DNA from: CAZAYP01 sp964489425 [NCBI: uncultured Verrucomicrobiota bacterium]
Lineage (GTDB): Bacteria > Verrucomicrobiota > Kiritimatiellia > RZYC01
Assembly: GCA_964489425.1 (NCBI GenBank)
Contig: CAZAYP010000003.1
Coordinates: 43,046 to 100,150, forward strand
Direction: 5' to 3'
Length of the DNA stretch: 57,105 nucleotides
Numbering within the stretch: the first letter of the stretch is position 1; every line of letters begins with the position of its first letter. The translations under genes and the position numbers were made by a program. Below are positions 40,851 to 51,098 of this stretch, piece by piece. A model generated the notes under the pieces. It was not told the DNA's origin and searched no databases. It saw only the letters and a program-made list of their open reading frames with translations.

Positions 40851-43022
40851 TCACATCTTAAACTGGCTGACGATTTCCTTCAGCTGGCCCGCCAGCTGCG
40901 CCAGGTTCTCGGCGCTGCGCCGGCCCTGTTCCGCGCCCTGGGCGGCGACCGCGGCGGCCTGGTTGATCCCGTCGATGCTGTGGGACACCTCGCGGGCGCC
41001 GGTTTCCGACTGCCGCGCACTCTGGGCCAGGTCGCCGGTGGCCTGGGACACGCCGGTCACGTTCCGGGAGATGTTGCCGACCGTGGCGGACTGCTGCTCA
41101 GCCGCCGCGGCAATGGCCCCGGAGATCGCCTCGACGTTCTCGATGACCTCGGCGATTTTCTGGATCGCGGCGATCGCGATCTCGGTGCTCTGCTGCATGC
41201 TGGTGATCTGCTGGACGATCTGGCTGGTGGCCTGGGCGCTCTGGCGCGCCAGGTCCTTGACCTCGCCGGCGACCACCGCGAAGCCGCGGCCGGCATCGCC
41301 GGCGCTGGCGGCCTCGATCGTGGCGTTGAGCGCCAGCAGTTTCGTCTTGGCGGCGATCTCGTTGATCAGCTCCACCACGTGGCTGATCTTCTTGGCGCCG
41401 GCGCCGAGCTGGCCCATCATGTCGCGGGTCTGGCGCACCTGGCGGGTGGCCTCGCGCGCGATCTGCAGCTCGTTGGCGCAGTTGTGGGCCACCTCGTTCA
41501 GCGAGGTGCCGAGGCCGGCGATCTCCCGGGCCAGCGAGCTGGCGGCCTGCGAGATCTCGTCCGTGCGCCCGGAGATGCGGCTCATGTTGCCCAGCAGCTG
41601 CTGGCCGGCGGTGTTGACGTTGGCGGCCTGGGCGCTGGTTTCGCGGGCGCCGCCGGCCATCTCCGCGGACAAGCCGGAAATTTCCTGCGACGCCTGCGAC
41701 AGGGTGACGGCGTTGCCGGAGATGGCGCGCAGGATGTCGGCCAGGCGGGTGACCATGTCGCCGATGGCGGCGGCCAGCACGTCCAGTTCCAGGGCGAAGC
41801 CGAACCCGCGCTGGTCCTGCTGGTGAAACTGGGTCACGGCCTCGTCCTGCAAGTCGCGCTCGGCCATTTTCTGGGCCACGCGGGCCAGGCGGCCCAGCGG
41901 GCGGCTGATGCGGCCGGCGGCCCACATCATCAGGACCGCGGCCAGGACCATGGCCAGCAGGGTGATGGCCACGGACACCAACTGCGCGGAGCGCAGGTTG
42001 CGCCGCATATCCTCTGACCCCCCCCGCAAGCTGGCGGCGTTGGCGCCGATAGCGGCGGCCAAATCGCGCACCTTGGCGGAGCTTTTCTGGATCTCGGCCA
42101 ACGGGCTGAGCAGGTAGACCTGCAGCCAGCCGTCCAGGGCCGGGGCACGCGACACAAGCATGCCGGCCTGCTCCCCGGCAAAGCGCGTGCCGATCCCCCG
42201 CTGGGGATTGGAGCTGGCCACGATGGTTCCGCGCTCGTCGGCGATCACCACCTCGCCGCCACCGGCGTCGGCCTCCGCATGCAGCAGCCCGGCGCACAAG
42301 ACGGACACGGGGATGGCCATGCGCAGGTACGCGCGGGTGGCGCCGTATTTCGGCGAGTACTGGTTGCCCTTGTATTTCAGCGGGCAGGCGATGGACAACA
42401 CCGGTTCCGGGTTCTCGGGATCAAAGTCCGGCTCGAAATAGACCGTCCGGCTCACCGCGCCGGTCGCCTGCTGGCGCAGGCGGATGAACCAGGCCGCGGC
42501 CGACTCGTTGGTGACCTGGTTGGGCAAGGGGGTGCTGTCGAATTCCGGGTCGCCACCCGGCGGCACGCGCGACATGGCCACGCGGAACATCTCCATGCCG
42601 TTGGTGGCCAGCAGGGAAACCTCGGAGTAGCCGTACTGGCTGACGAGGTTGTTGAACAGGGCCTTGATCTGCAGGTTGATTAAAGTACGCTCCTCCGCGC
42701 GGGCCGTCACAAAGGATTCGATGAGCGTGTTGGGCGCGACGCTGTCCAACACCCGCTCGAGAAAGGCGCCCGACATCTCGATGCCCCGCGCGACCTGGCG
42801 GGCAATCTGCTCGCAGTCCGCCCGGCTGCGGGCTTCGGCCTGGGCGCCCAGGTCGCCGGCCGCGCGATCGGCGACCGCCTGGAGCGCCTGGATCCCGCCG
42901 AGGATGCTTTGCAGCCGGACCTGGACGGTGCTGCTCGTGTGCCACGCGAGCAGGCCAATGAGCGCCGCCGGCAGCACCACCACCGGGAGCGCGATCAGCA
43001 GCAGCTTGGAGCGAATGCGCAT
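40851..43022 (-). CDS. Methyl-accepting chemotaxis protein (large ligand domain)
   Basis: 723 residues. First membrane helix LLLIALPVVVLPAALIGLLAW (about 7-27); a roughly 310-residue extracytoplasmic region with dCache-like features (TLINLQIKALFNNLVSQYGYSEVSLLATNGMEMFRV, YFEPDFDPENPEPVLSIACPL, VVIADERGTIVASSNP); second helix at about 344-366; HAMP; signalling domain with tip [42 protein letters not shown]. No CheR-docking tail (ends EIVSQFKM). It is the last gene of the seven-gene chemosensory operon, 23 bp after the PotD-like gene, so the binding protein may deliver its ligand to this receptor. Confidence 0.9.
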   Translation of the reverse strand: MRIRSKLLLIALPVVVLPAALIGLLAWHTSSTVQVRLQSILGGIQALQAVADRAAGDLGAQAEARSRADCEQIARQVARGIEMSGAFLERVLDSVAPNTLIESFVTARAEERTLINLQIKALFNNLVSQYGYSEVSLLATNGMEMFRVAMSRVPPGGDPEFDSTPLPNQVTNESAAAWFIRLRQQATGAVSRTVYFEPDFDPENPEPVLSIACPLKYKGNQYSPKYGATRAYLRMAIPVSVLCAGLLHAEADAGGGEVVIADERGTIVASSNPQRGIGTRFAGEQAGMLVSRAPALDGWLQVYLLSPLAEIQKSSAKVRDLAAAIGANAASLRGGSEDMRRNLRSAQLVSVAITLLAMVLAAVLMMWAAGRISRPLGRLARVAQKMAERDLQDEAVTQFHQQDQRGFGFALELDVLAAAIGDMVTRLADILRAISGNAVTLSQASQEISGLSAEMAGGARETSAQAANVNTAGQQLLGNMSRISGRTDEISQAASSLAREIAGLGTSLNEVAHNCANELQIAREATRQVRQTRDMMGQLGAGAKKISHVVELINEIAAKTKLLALNATIEAASAGDAGRGFAVVAGEVKDLARQSAQATSQIVQQITSMQQSTEIAIAAIQKIAEVIENVEAISGAIAAAAEQQSATVGNISRNVTGVSQATGDLAQSARQSETGAREVSHSIDGINQAAAVAAQGAEQGRRSAENLAQLAGQLKEIVSQFKM

Positions 43023-43045
43023 CCGAACGATTTACCTGGCTCCGT

Positions 43046-44140
43046 TCATTGGCGGATGATCTCCCAGAGGCGTTCGGCTTCCGGCGACACCGCGGCCGGC
43101 GCTTCCATGTGGGCGGCGGCGGCCGGCGGCGGATAGAGCGCGGCATTCGCCATGATCTCGGGGTGGTCGCGTTGCAGGATCGCCAACGCGGCGGTGTTCG
43201 GACAGGTATACATCAGGCTGACGGCGTTGGCCGCCTGGATGGCCGGATCCAGCATGAAGTTCACGAACTGCAGGGCCAGATCCTTGTGGGGCGCGTCGCG
43301 CATCACAACGAGGCAGTCGAACACCACCTCGGTGCCCTCGGCCGGGACAACATATTGGATCTGGCCAGCGGGGTCGGCGTTGGCCGCGGTGATGGCGTCG
43401 CCGCAGTACAGCACGGCCATGGCAATCTCGCCGGACAGCAGTTTGGCCTGGATCTCCTCGATATCCGACGAGATCAGGCCGATGTACCCGTTCTTTTTCA
43501 GCTGGTGCATGGCGCGACCCGCCTCCTTGGTGACATCGTCGCTGCTGAACGAGAGGTCCTGCTGCTTGTACTTGAGCGCGCAGGCAAACATGCTCGAGGC
43601 GGAATCCAGCATGTGGACTTTCCCCTTCAGCGTTTCGGATGGCTCGAAATAGTCCTGCCAGCTGGTCACGTCTTTGCCGACCAGGTCCCGTCGGTAGACC
43701 AGCATGGTGGCCCCGGACAGGTAGGGCACGTAGAAGTTGGTCGTGTCCCCGCCGGTGGCAAAGTAACGCGGATCGATCAGGGTGCGGTTAGGCACGGTTT
43801 CGTTGTTCATGGCAACCAGCTTGCCGGCCTGGTGCATGAGCTGGACATTGGGGAACGGCATGACGACCACGTCCATCAGGCCCGGGAAGTTCATCAGCTT
43901 CTTGGTCATCTCCTCTTCGCTTTCAAACTCGTCATACACGACCGGGGCGCCGGCTTGCTCGCCGAATTTGCGCAGCGTGGGCGAGCGCGCACTCATGGGG
44001 GCGTCTTCAGGGGCCGCCTCGTCCACGTCGATGTACTCGGTCCAGTTGTAGACCCGCACCGCGGCCGGGGCCTCTTCGGCCGCTGCAGGCACGATTCCAG
44101 CCAGGGCTACGATGAGCACGCCAAGAATCCACTTGCTCAC
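43046..44140 (-). CDS. PotD-like polyamine-binding protein
   Basis: 364 residues from GTG 44140 (AGGAGG six bases upstream), overlapping the cheX stop by four bases. Signal peptide 1-26. The mature part begins VRVYNWTEYIDVD, typical of spermidine/putrescine-binding proteins, with EFESEEEMTKKLMNFPGLMDVVVMP, LVYRRDLVGKDVTSWQDYFEPSETLKGKVHMLDS, LLSGEIAMAVLYCGDAITAAN and VPAEGTEVVFDCLVV. No permease or ATPase gene is near; instead it sits inside a chemosensory operon directly before an MCP. So it may act as a sensing protein for polyamines rather than in uptake. Ligand not provable from sequence alone. Confidence 0.88.
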   Translation of the reverse strand: MSKWILGVLIVALAGIVPAAAEEAPAAVRVYNWTEYIDVDEAAPEDAPMSARSPTLRKFGEQAGAPVVYDEFESEEEMTKKLMNFPGLMDVVVMPFPNVQLMHQAGKLVAMNNETVPNRTLIDPRYFATGGDTTNFYVPYLSGATMLVYRRDLVGKDVTSWQDYFEPSETLKGKVHMLDSASSMFACALKYKQQDLSFSSDDVTKEAGRAMHQLKKNGYIGLISSDIEEIQAKLLSGEIAMAVLYCGDAITAANADPAGQIQYVVPAEGTEVVFDCLVVMRDAPHKDLALQFVNFMLDPAIQAANAVSLMYTCPNTAALAILQRDHPEIMANAALYPPPAAAAHMEAPAAVSPEAERLWEIIRQ

Positions 44141-44622
44141 TGCCGGCCTCCTTTTTTGACTCCAACCTGGTTTGCGGGTTCCGGCCCGGGGCCCGGCTGG
44201 CCGCAACCCAGCAGCGTCGCGCCTTCCACCAGTACCAGGAACATATGGCCGCTGATCTCATAATACCGCATCCATCCATCCGCGGGACAGTGGAAATTGC
44301 CGCTGTGTTTGTGCGGCAGGCCCAGCTCAAACTTCGTATCCCCGGGCAGCAACTCTACCAGGAGACGGCCGGCCAGGGTATTGGCCAGTTCGCCGGCCAG
44401 GTCCAGCAGGGCCGCGGGCGGCACCGGTTCGCCAGGCTGGCCGGCCAGTTCGGCGGCGATCTCGGTGAGGGTGCTGTCGGTAAACACGAGGGTGACGGCC
44501 CCGACCACCGGACGCAGCACCGGCACGGTGCCCCACACCAGCCGCACCGGCTTCACGGCCATGAAGGCCAGGGTCTCCAAGGTCTCGGCCATGGCCGCGT
44601 TCAAGGCGCTCTCAAAATCCAT
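44137..44622 (-). CDS. cheX: CheX-like CheY-P phosphatase
   Basis: 161 residues from ATG 44622 (GGGAGA six bases upstream); a longer frame overlaps the cheY end and is not needed. LNAAMAETLETLAFMAV, VGAVTLVFTDSTLTEIAAELAG and DLAGELANTLAGRLLVEL show the CheX/CheC/FliY fold; the last carries the ExxN pair used for dephosphorylation. CheX shortens the life of phosphorylated CheY, encoded just upstream. The C-terminal 15 residues are Pro/Gly-rich. The end overlaps the PotD-like gene by four bases. Confidence 0.8.
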   Translation of the reverse strand: MDFESALNAAMAETLETLAFMAVKPVRLVWGTVPVLRPVVGAVTLVFTDSTLTEIAAELAGQPGEPVPPAALLDLAGELANTLAGRLLVELLPGDTKFELGLPHKHSGNFHCPADGWMRYYEISGHMFLVLVEGATLLGCGQPGPGPEPANQVGVKKGGRQ

Positions 44623-44672
44623 CGGGGGTCTCCCTTGCGCGTTGTTGTCCCCGCCGCCCGCCGCCGCGCAGC

Positions 44673-45053
44673 TCATCCCCACCCGCCCTGCCCGGCGGGG
44701 GCCAATACCGCGCCCAGCTTGGCGGGCGAAACAGGCTTGCTGACAATGGCAATGCCCAGCGGCGCAAACTCGTGCGCAACGGCCGGGTTGGCGGCGCTGG
44801 AAACGATGACGACCTTGAGGTGCTGCAAGCCGCCTTCCGCGGCCAGGGCCCGCACCAGCTCAGCCCCGCCCATGACCGGCATGACCAGATCGGTGATGAC
44901 GATATCAGGGTCGTTTTCGCGCACCGCGGCCAGGGCGGCGGCGCCGTTTTCCACCTCGATGAAATAGGCGTCCTGGAACCCCAGGGCCTCGACGCAGCGC
45001 CGGGTGATCAGGCGCGCGGTGCTGGAGTCGTCGGCGATGACGATGCGTTGCAT
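44673..45053 (-). CDS. CheY-like single-domain response regulator
   Basis: 126 residues from ATG 45053, one base after the HDOD stop. A bare receiver domain: acidic pair in IVIADDSSTARLI, phospho-acceptor Asp in IVITDLVMPVMGGAEL, switch Ser in VVIVSSAA, and Lys in IVSKPVSP. With no output domain it acts by binding partners, as CheY does with the flagellar motor. Placement between HDOD and CheX genes supports a chemotaxis role; no flagellar gene is in the window. Confidence 0.9.
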   Translation of the reverse strand: MQRIVIADDSSTARLITRRCVEALGFQDAYFIEVENGAAALAAVRENDPDIVITDLVMPVMGGAELVRALAAEGGLQHLKVVIVSSAANPAVAHEFAPLGIAIVSKPVSPAKLGAVLAPAGQGGWG

Positions 45054-45054
45054 G

Positions 45055-45930
45055 TCAGGCGTCCCCGCCCGGCTCGCCATCTTCCTGGGCCTTGACGAGG
45101 CGGTTGTATTCCGTGGTGATCTGCAGCACCAGCTTGTCCGTGCGGGCCTCGCTCAGCGCCAGGAACTGCTCGCAGGCGGGGTCCATGTGGTAGCTGAGGG
45201 CGTCCGCGCCCGCGTTGGCGCCGATCATCATCGAGATCATCGCGGCCATGTGCACCACGTACACCAGCGGACGGTGCTCGGGCCGCGCCTGGCTGGGCGC
45301 ATGCTGGTAGGCGATGACCTCGACAATGCCTTCCGGCAGCCGCCACTGCCGGGCCACGGCCACGCCCACCACCGCATGGTTGGTGCCCAGGCGCTTGGAC
45401 TCCGCCGCCAGGAAGTCCTGGCCCGGCTCGCGGATCATGGTGCTCATAACCTCGTCCAGGTGCCCCTCGAGGAACTTGGACAGCACAACCTTGCCGATGT
45501 CGCGCAGCAGGCCAGCCGTGTAGGCCACGTCCGGGCTGACCTGGCCGCGGGTTTCGCCGGCGATCTGGCGCGCGGCCAGCGCGCCGCACAGGCAGTTTTT
45601 CCAGAACGCGCCGGCCGGGCTGTCGTACCCGGCCAGCGGCTGGTCGAACACGCCGGCCATGCAGTAACCCAGGGCCATGCCGAACACGGTCAGGTTGCCG
45701 AGGATGGTGACGGCCATCTGGATCGAGTTGATGGGCTGCGCGCGGCGGTAGGCGGCCGAGTTGGCGATCCGCAGCAGGTGCGCGGTCAGCATGGGATCCT
45801 TTTCCAGGATCTTGACGATCTCGGTCGCGGCGATCGTGTCGCGGCCCGACAGGCGCAGCAGGTGGGCCGCGCTCTCGGACAGCGGCGGCAGGCTTTTGAC
45901 CTTGGCTAGCACTTCGTTGACGATGCTCAT
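45055..45930 (-). CDS. HDOD-domain signalling protein
   Basis: 291 residues from ATG 45930 (GGGAG five bases upstream). KVKSLPPLSESAAHLLRLSGRDTIAATEIVKILEKDPMLTAHLLRIANSAAYRRAQPINSIQMAVTILG matches the start of HDOD domains; VAYTAGLLRDIGKVVLSKF and NHAVVGVAVARQWRLPEGIVEVIAYQH mark the rest. HDOD resembles the HD phosphohydrolase fold but usually lacks a full metal site; here D-I-G-K replaces the HD pair. It occurs in signalling operons; function largely unknown. Its place between cheD and cheY suggests it belongs to this chemosensory pathway. Confidence 0.88.
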   Translation of the reverse strand: MSIVNEVLAKVKSLPPLSESAAHLLRLSGRDTIAATEIVKILEKDPMLTAHLLRIANSAAYRRAQPINSIQMAVTILGNLTVFGMALGYCMAGVFDQPLAGYDSPAGAFWKNCLCGALAARQIAGETRGQVSPDVAYTAGLLRDIGKVVLSKFLEGHLDEVMSTMIREPGQDFLAAESKRLGTNHAVVGVAVARQWRLPEGIVEVIAYQHAPSQARPEHRPLVYVVHMAAMISMMIGANAGADALSYHMDPACEQFLALSEARTDKLVLQITTEYNRLVKAQEDGEPGGDA

Positions 45931-45943
45931 GATGACTCCCTGG

Positions 45944-46435
45944 TTACAGCTTCCACTCACCCCGGCCGGGCGAATACACCGTAACGATCCCCGTGGCCAC
46001 CGGGACCGCCACCGAGCGGCTGAACGTGCCCCCGATGTCTTCATTGCGCGCGCCCATGCCCCGCTCCCACAGAATTTTCTTGATGGCCAGCACGTTGCGT
46101 TTACCGATGTTGAACGTCTGGTTGACGTCCATCACCGAGGCGCCGCCGATCAGCTTCACGATCAGCCCCTTTTCCCGGACCATGCCCAGGCGGCCCATCT
46201 CGCGCAGCAGGCAGGGAATGGCCGTGTCGGCGAAACGGCCGGGCAGCCGGTCGACGTCCTCCCGGCGGCTGGCGATCGCGGAATCCGGCAGCGCGATGTG
46301 CACCATGCCGACCGCGCGCGTGGCGGGGTCCAGCAGGATCAGCGCGACGCACGATCCCAGGCCCAGGGTCTTGAGCGTGGCGTCCGGGGCCCGCGTCGCG
46401 GCCAGCCCGCCGATGCCGATGATCACATCGGGCAT
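45944..46435 (-). CDS. cheD: Chemoreceptor glutamine deamidase CheD
   Basis: 163 residues from ATG 46435, inside the end of cheB (13-bp overlap). LKTLGLGSCVALILLDP contains the catalytic Cys, GMVHIALPDS the His, and IVKLIGGASVMDVNQTFNIGKRNVLAIKKIL the conserved core. CheD deamidates receptor glutamines and, where CheC/CheX-type phosphatases exist, can regulate them; both a CheX and an MCP are encoded in the same operon. Confidence 0.92.
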   Translation of the reverse strand: MPDVIIGIGGLAATRAPDATLKTLGLGSCVALILLDPATRAVGMVHIALPDSAIASRREDVDRLPGRFADTAIPCLLREMGRLGMVREKGLIVKLIGGASVMDVNQTFNIGKRNVLAIKKILWERGMGARNEDIGGTFSRSVAVPVATGIVTVYSPGRGEWKL

Positions 46436-47490
46436 GGCTTGACCCCGAGGCATTCCAAGGTCGCCGCGGCCATCCCGGGCAACGGGACCAGGCGCTCGGC
46501 GCCGCCGCGCTTGTGCGCCTCCATGGGCATGCCGAACACCACGCAGGTGGCCTCGTCCTGGGCCAGGGTGCGGGCGCCGGCATCGCGCATGGCTTTCAGG
46601 CCGTCGGCGCCGTCGTGGCCCATGCCGGTGAGCATCACCCCCACGGCGTTGGCGCCCACCTGGGCCGCCGCCGACTGCATCAGCACCTCCACCGACGGGC
46701 AGTGGCCGCAGCACAGCGCCCCGGGCCGGACCTCCACCAGGTACAGGCCACCGGAACGCACCACGCGCATCTGCTGGCCCCCGGGCGCGACCAGCACCCG
46801 GCCGGCCAGGATCCGGTCGCCGTCCGCGGCCTCCTTCACCTCCATGGCGCACAGGGTGTTCAGCCGCTCGGCGAACATGCGGGTGAACCCGGCCGGCATG
46901 TGCTGCACGATCACCACGCCCGGCGTGGTCGCCGGGAACCCGGCGAGGACCTCGCGGATCGCCTCGGTGCCGCCCGTGGAGGCGCCGATCACGATGACCT
47001 TGTCGGTGGACTCGGCCAGGGCGCGCTTGGCGGCCGGCGCCGCCGCCGCGGGCGCCGCGCGCCGGTTTTTCCAGTGCGCGACATGGGCGGTGGAGGCGAT
47101 CTTGATCTTGGTGCGCAGCTCCAGCATCATCGCGGTCAGGCCGCGGGCGACGTCGGCGCTGGGCTTGGCCACGAAATCGACGGCGCCCGCTTCCAGCGCC
47201 TCGAGGGTAATCCGCTTGCCGCGCTCGGTGAGCGCGCTCACCATGACCACCGGCAGCGGGTACTGGGGCATGAGCTTGCGCAGGAATTCCACCCCGTCCA
47301 TGCGCGGCATCTCCACGTCCAGGGTCAGGACGTCCGGCCGCAGCTCCGGGATTTTCTGGGCCGCGACGTAGGGGTCGGCGGCCACCCCCACCACGTCAAT
47401 CCCCGGATCCTCGGACAATCCTTGTTTGAGGATGTCGCGCACCAGGGCCATGTCATCGATGATCAGCACGCGGATTTTGCGGCGCAGCAT
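46423..47490 (-). CDS. cheB: Chemoreceptor methylesterase CheB
   Basis: 355 residues. Receiver domain about 1-125 (VLIIDDMALVRDIL, LTLDVEMPRMDGVEFL, GAVDFVAKP), a linker rich in Ala, then the methylesterase domain with the catalytic Ser in VIGASTGGTEAI, His in VIVQHMPAGFTRMFAERLN, and Asp in GVMLTGMGHDGADGLKAM. It removes receptor methyl groups for adaptation. First gene of the operon. Its methylating counterpart CheR is not in the window, nor are CheA and CheW. Confidence 0.93.
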   Translation of the reverse strand: MLRRKIRVLIIDDMALVRDILKQGLSEDPGIDVVGVAADPYVAAQKIPELRPDVLTLDVEMPRMDGVEFLRKLMPQYPLPVVMVSALTERGKRITLEALEAGAVDFVAKPSADVARGLTAMMLELRTKIKIASTAHVAHWKNRRAAPAAAAPAAKRALAESTDKVIVIGASTGGTEAIREVLAGFPATTPGVVIVQHMPAGFTRMFAERLNTLCAMEVKEAADGDRILAGRVLVAPGGQQMRVVRSGGLYLVEVRPGALCCGHCPSVEVLMQSAAAQVGANAVGVMLTGMGHDGADGLKAMRDAGARTLAQDEATCVVFGMPMEAHKRGGAERLVPLPGMAAATLECLGVKPCPM

Positions 47491-47529
47491 GTGTTACATC
47501 CCATCCCGGTTGAGACGCTTACTGCCGCC

Positions 47530-47567
47530 AATATAGGGTTGCCGCGGCGGCCGGCGCAACCTTTTTT
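47530..47567. promoter_or_regulatory. Divergent cheB / GPP34 control region with terminator-like hairpin
   Basis: On the minus strand TATATT (47530-47535) lies 18 bp from TTGCGC (47554-47559), a weak cheB promoter. Overlapping it on the plus strand is GGTTGC ... GCAACC (47537-47542 and 47556-47561) followed by six T (47562-47567), the shape of an intrinsic terminator pointing at the GPP34 gene. Confidence 0.35.
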
Positions 47568-47629
47568 GTGGCCAGCCGGCCGCCGGTCTGCTACATACCC
47601 AGCGGCTGACAACCACAGGAGATGCCGCC

Positions 47630-48292
47630 ATGATGACCCTGGCCGAAGAAGTCGTGTTGCTGGCGCTGGACGACGCGCGCGGCGTGCTGCGGGAATTGCC
47701 GCGGCAAACCCTGGACAACGCCCTGGCCGGGGCCCTGCTCATGGAGCTGGCGCTGTGCAACCGCGTGGACAGCGACCACCGCCTGCTGCGCCTGCTCAAG
47801 ACCACCGCCACGGGCGATGACCTGCTCGACCAGACCCTCCAGGTCCTCGGCCGGATCGGCCCCGAACACCCCGTGGCCGACGCGCTCAAGTGCATCGCCG
47901 CGCAGGGCGCGCAGATCCGCGACGCGCTGCTGGCGCGGCTGGTCGCCAAGGGTGTGCTCAAGCAGGAAAAACAAAAGTTCCTCTGGGTGTTCGGCCTGCG
48001 CCGCTACCCGGTTTGCGACCAGCGCGAGATCAAGGAAGTCACCCGCCGCCTGCGCGAGACCATTGCCCGCGGCGAGATCCCCGAGGCGCGCGACATGGTG
48101 CTGATCAGCCTGCTGGATGCCTGCGGGCTGATGAACCAGCTGTTCAGCGCCGCCGAACTGGAGCAGTACCAGCCGCAGATCGCGCGGTTGGCCAAGCTCG
48201 ATTTCATCGGGCAGACGCTGTGCCACGCGTTGCAGCCCATCCAGGCCGAGCTGCTGCTGATGACCGCCACCTCGCCGTTCCCGCTGGTGTGA
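47630..48292 (+). CDS. GPP34 (GOLPH3/VPS74)-family protein
   Basis: 220 residues. MMTLAEEVVLLALDDARGVLRELPRQTLDNALAGALLMELALCNRV is the family start, followed by the helical body (RDALLARLVAKGVLKQEK, then LGLRRYPVCDQ-like FGLRRYPVCDQREIKEVTRRLRETI) and ARDMVLISLLDACGLMNQLFS. In eukaryotes this fold binds phosphoinositide membranes at the Golgi; in bacteria, mostly actinobacteria, its role is unknown. Start has AGGAG six bases upstream of ATG 47630. It lies 94 bp before alaS. Confidence 0.85.
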   Translation: MMTLAEEVVLLALDDARGVLRELPRQTLDNALAGALLMELALCNRVDSDHRLLRLLKTTATGDDLLDQTLQVLGRIGPEHPVADALKCIAAQGAQIRDALLARLVAKGVLKQEKQKFLWVFGLRRYPVCDQREIKEVTRRLRETIARGEIPEARDMVLISLLDACGLMNQLFSAAELEQYQPQIARLAKLDFIGQTLCHALQPIQAELLLMTATSPFPLV

Positions 48293-48329
48293 GCGGCCCG
48301 CGCGGCGGACGCCCGCCGGAATCTGCATC

Positions 48330-48358
48330 TTGCCAGCCGCCCCCCTGGTCGATATCAT
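48330..48358 (+). promoter_or_regulatory. Putative promoter for alaS
   Basis: TTGCCA (48330-48335) and TATCAT (48353-48358) with a 17-bp spacer, 28 bp before the alaS ATG. Good fit to sigma70-type sites. Confidence 0.45.
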
Positions 48359-48386
48359 GCGCCGCTAAAAAAAGGACCTTAACACC

Positions 48387-51035
<2,649 letters not shown>

Positions 51036-51098
51036 AAGCCGCTGCCGTTCAACCCATGCTGACGTGTGTTGCCGGGCGTGAGGCTGCCCGCGTGAAAC

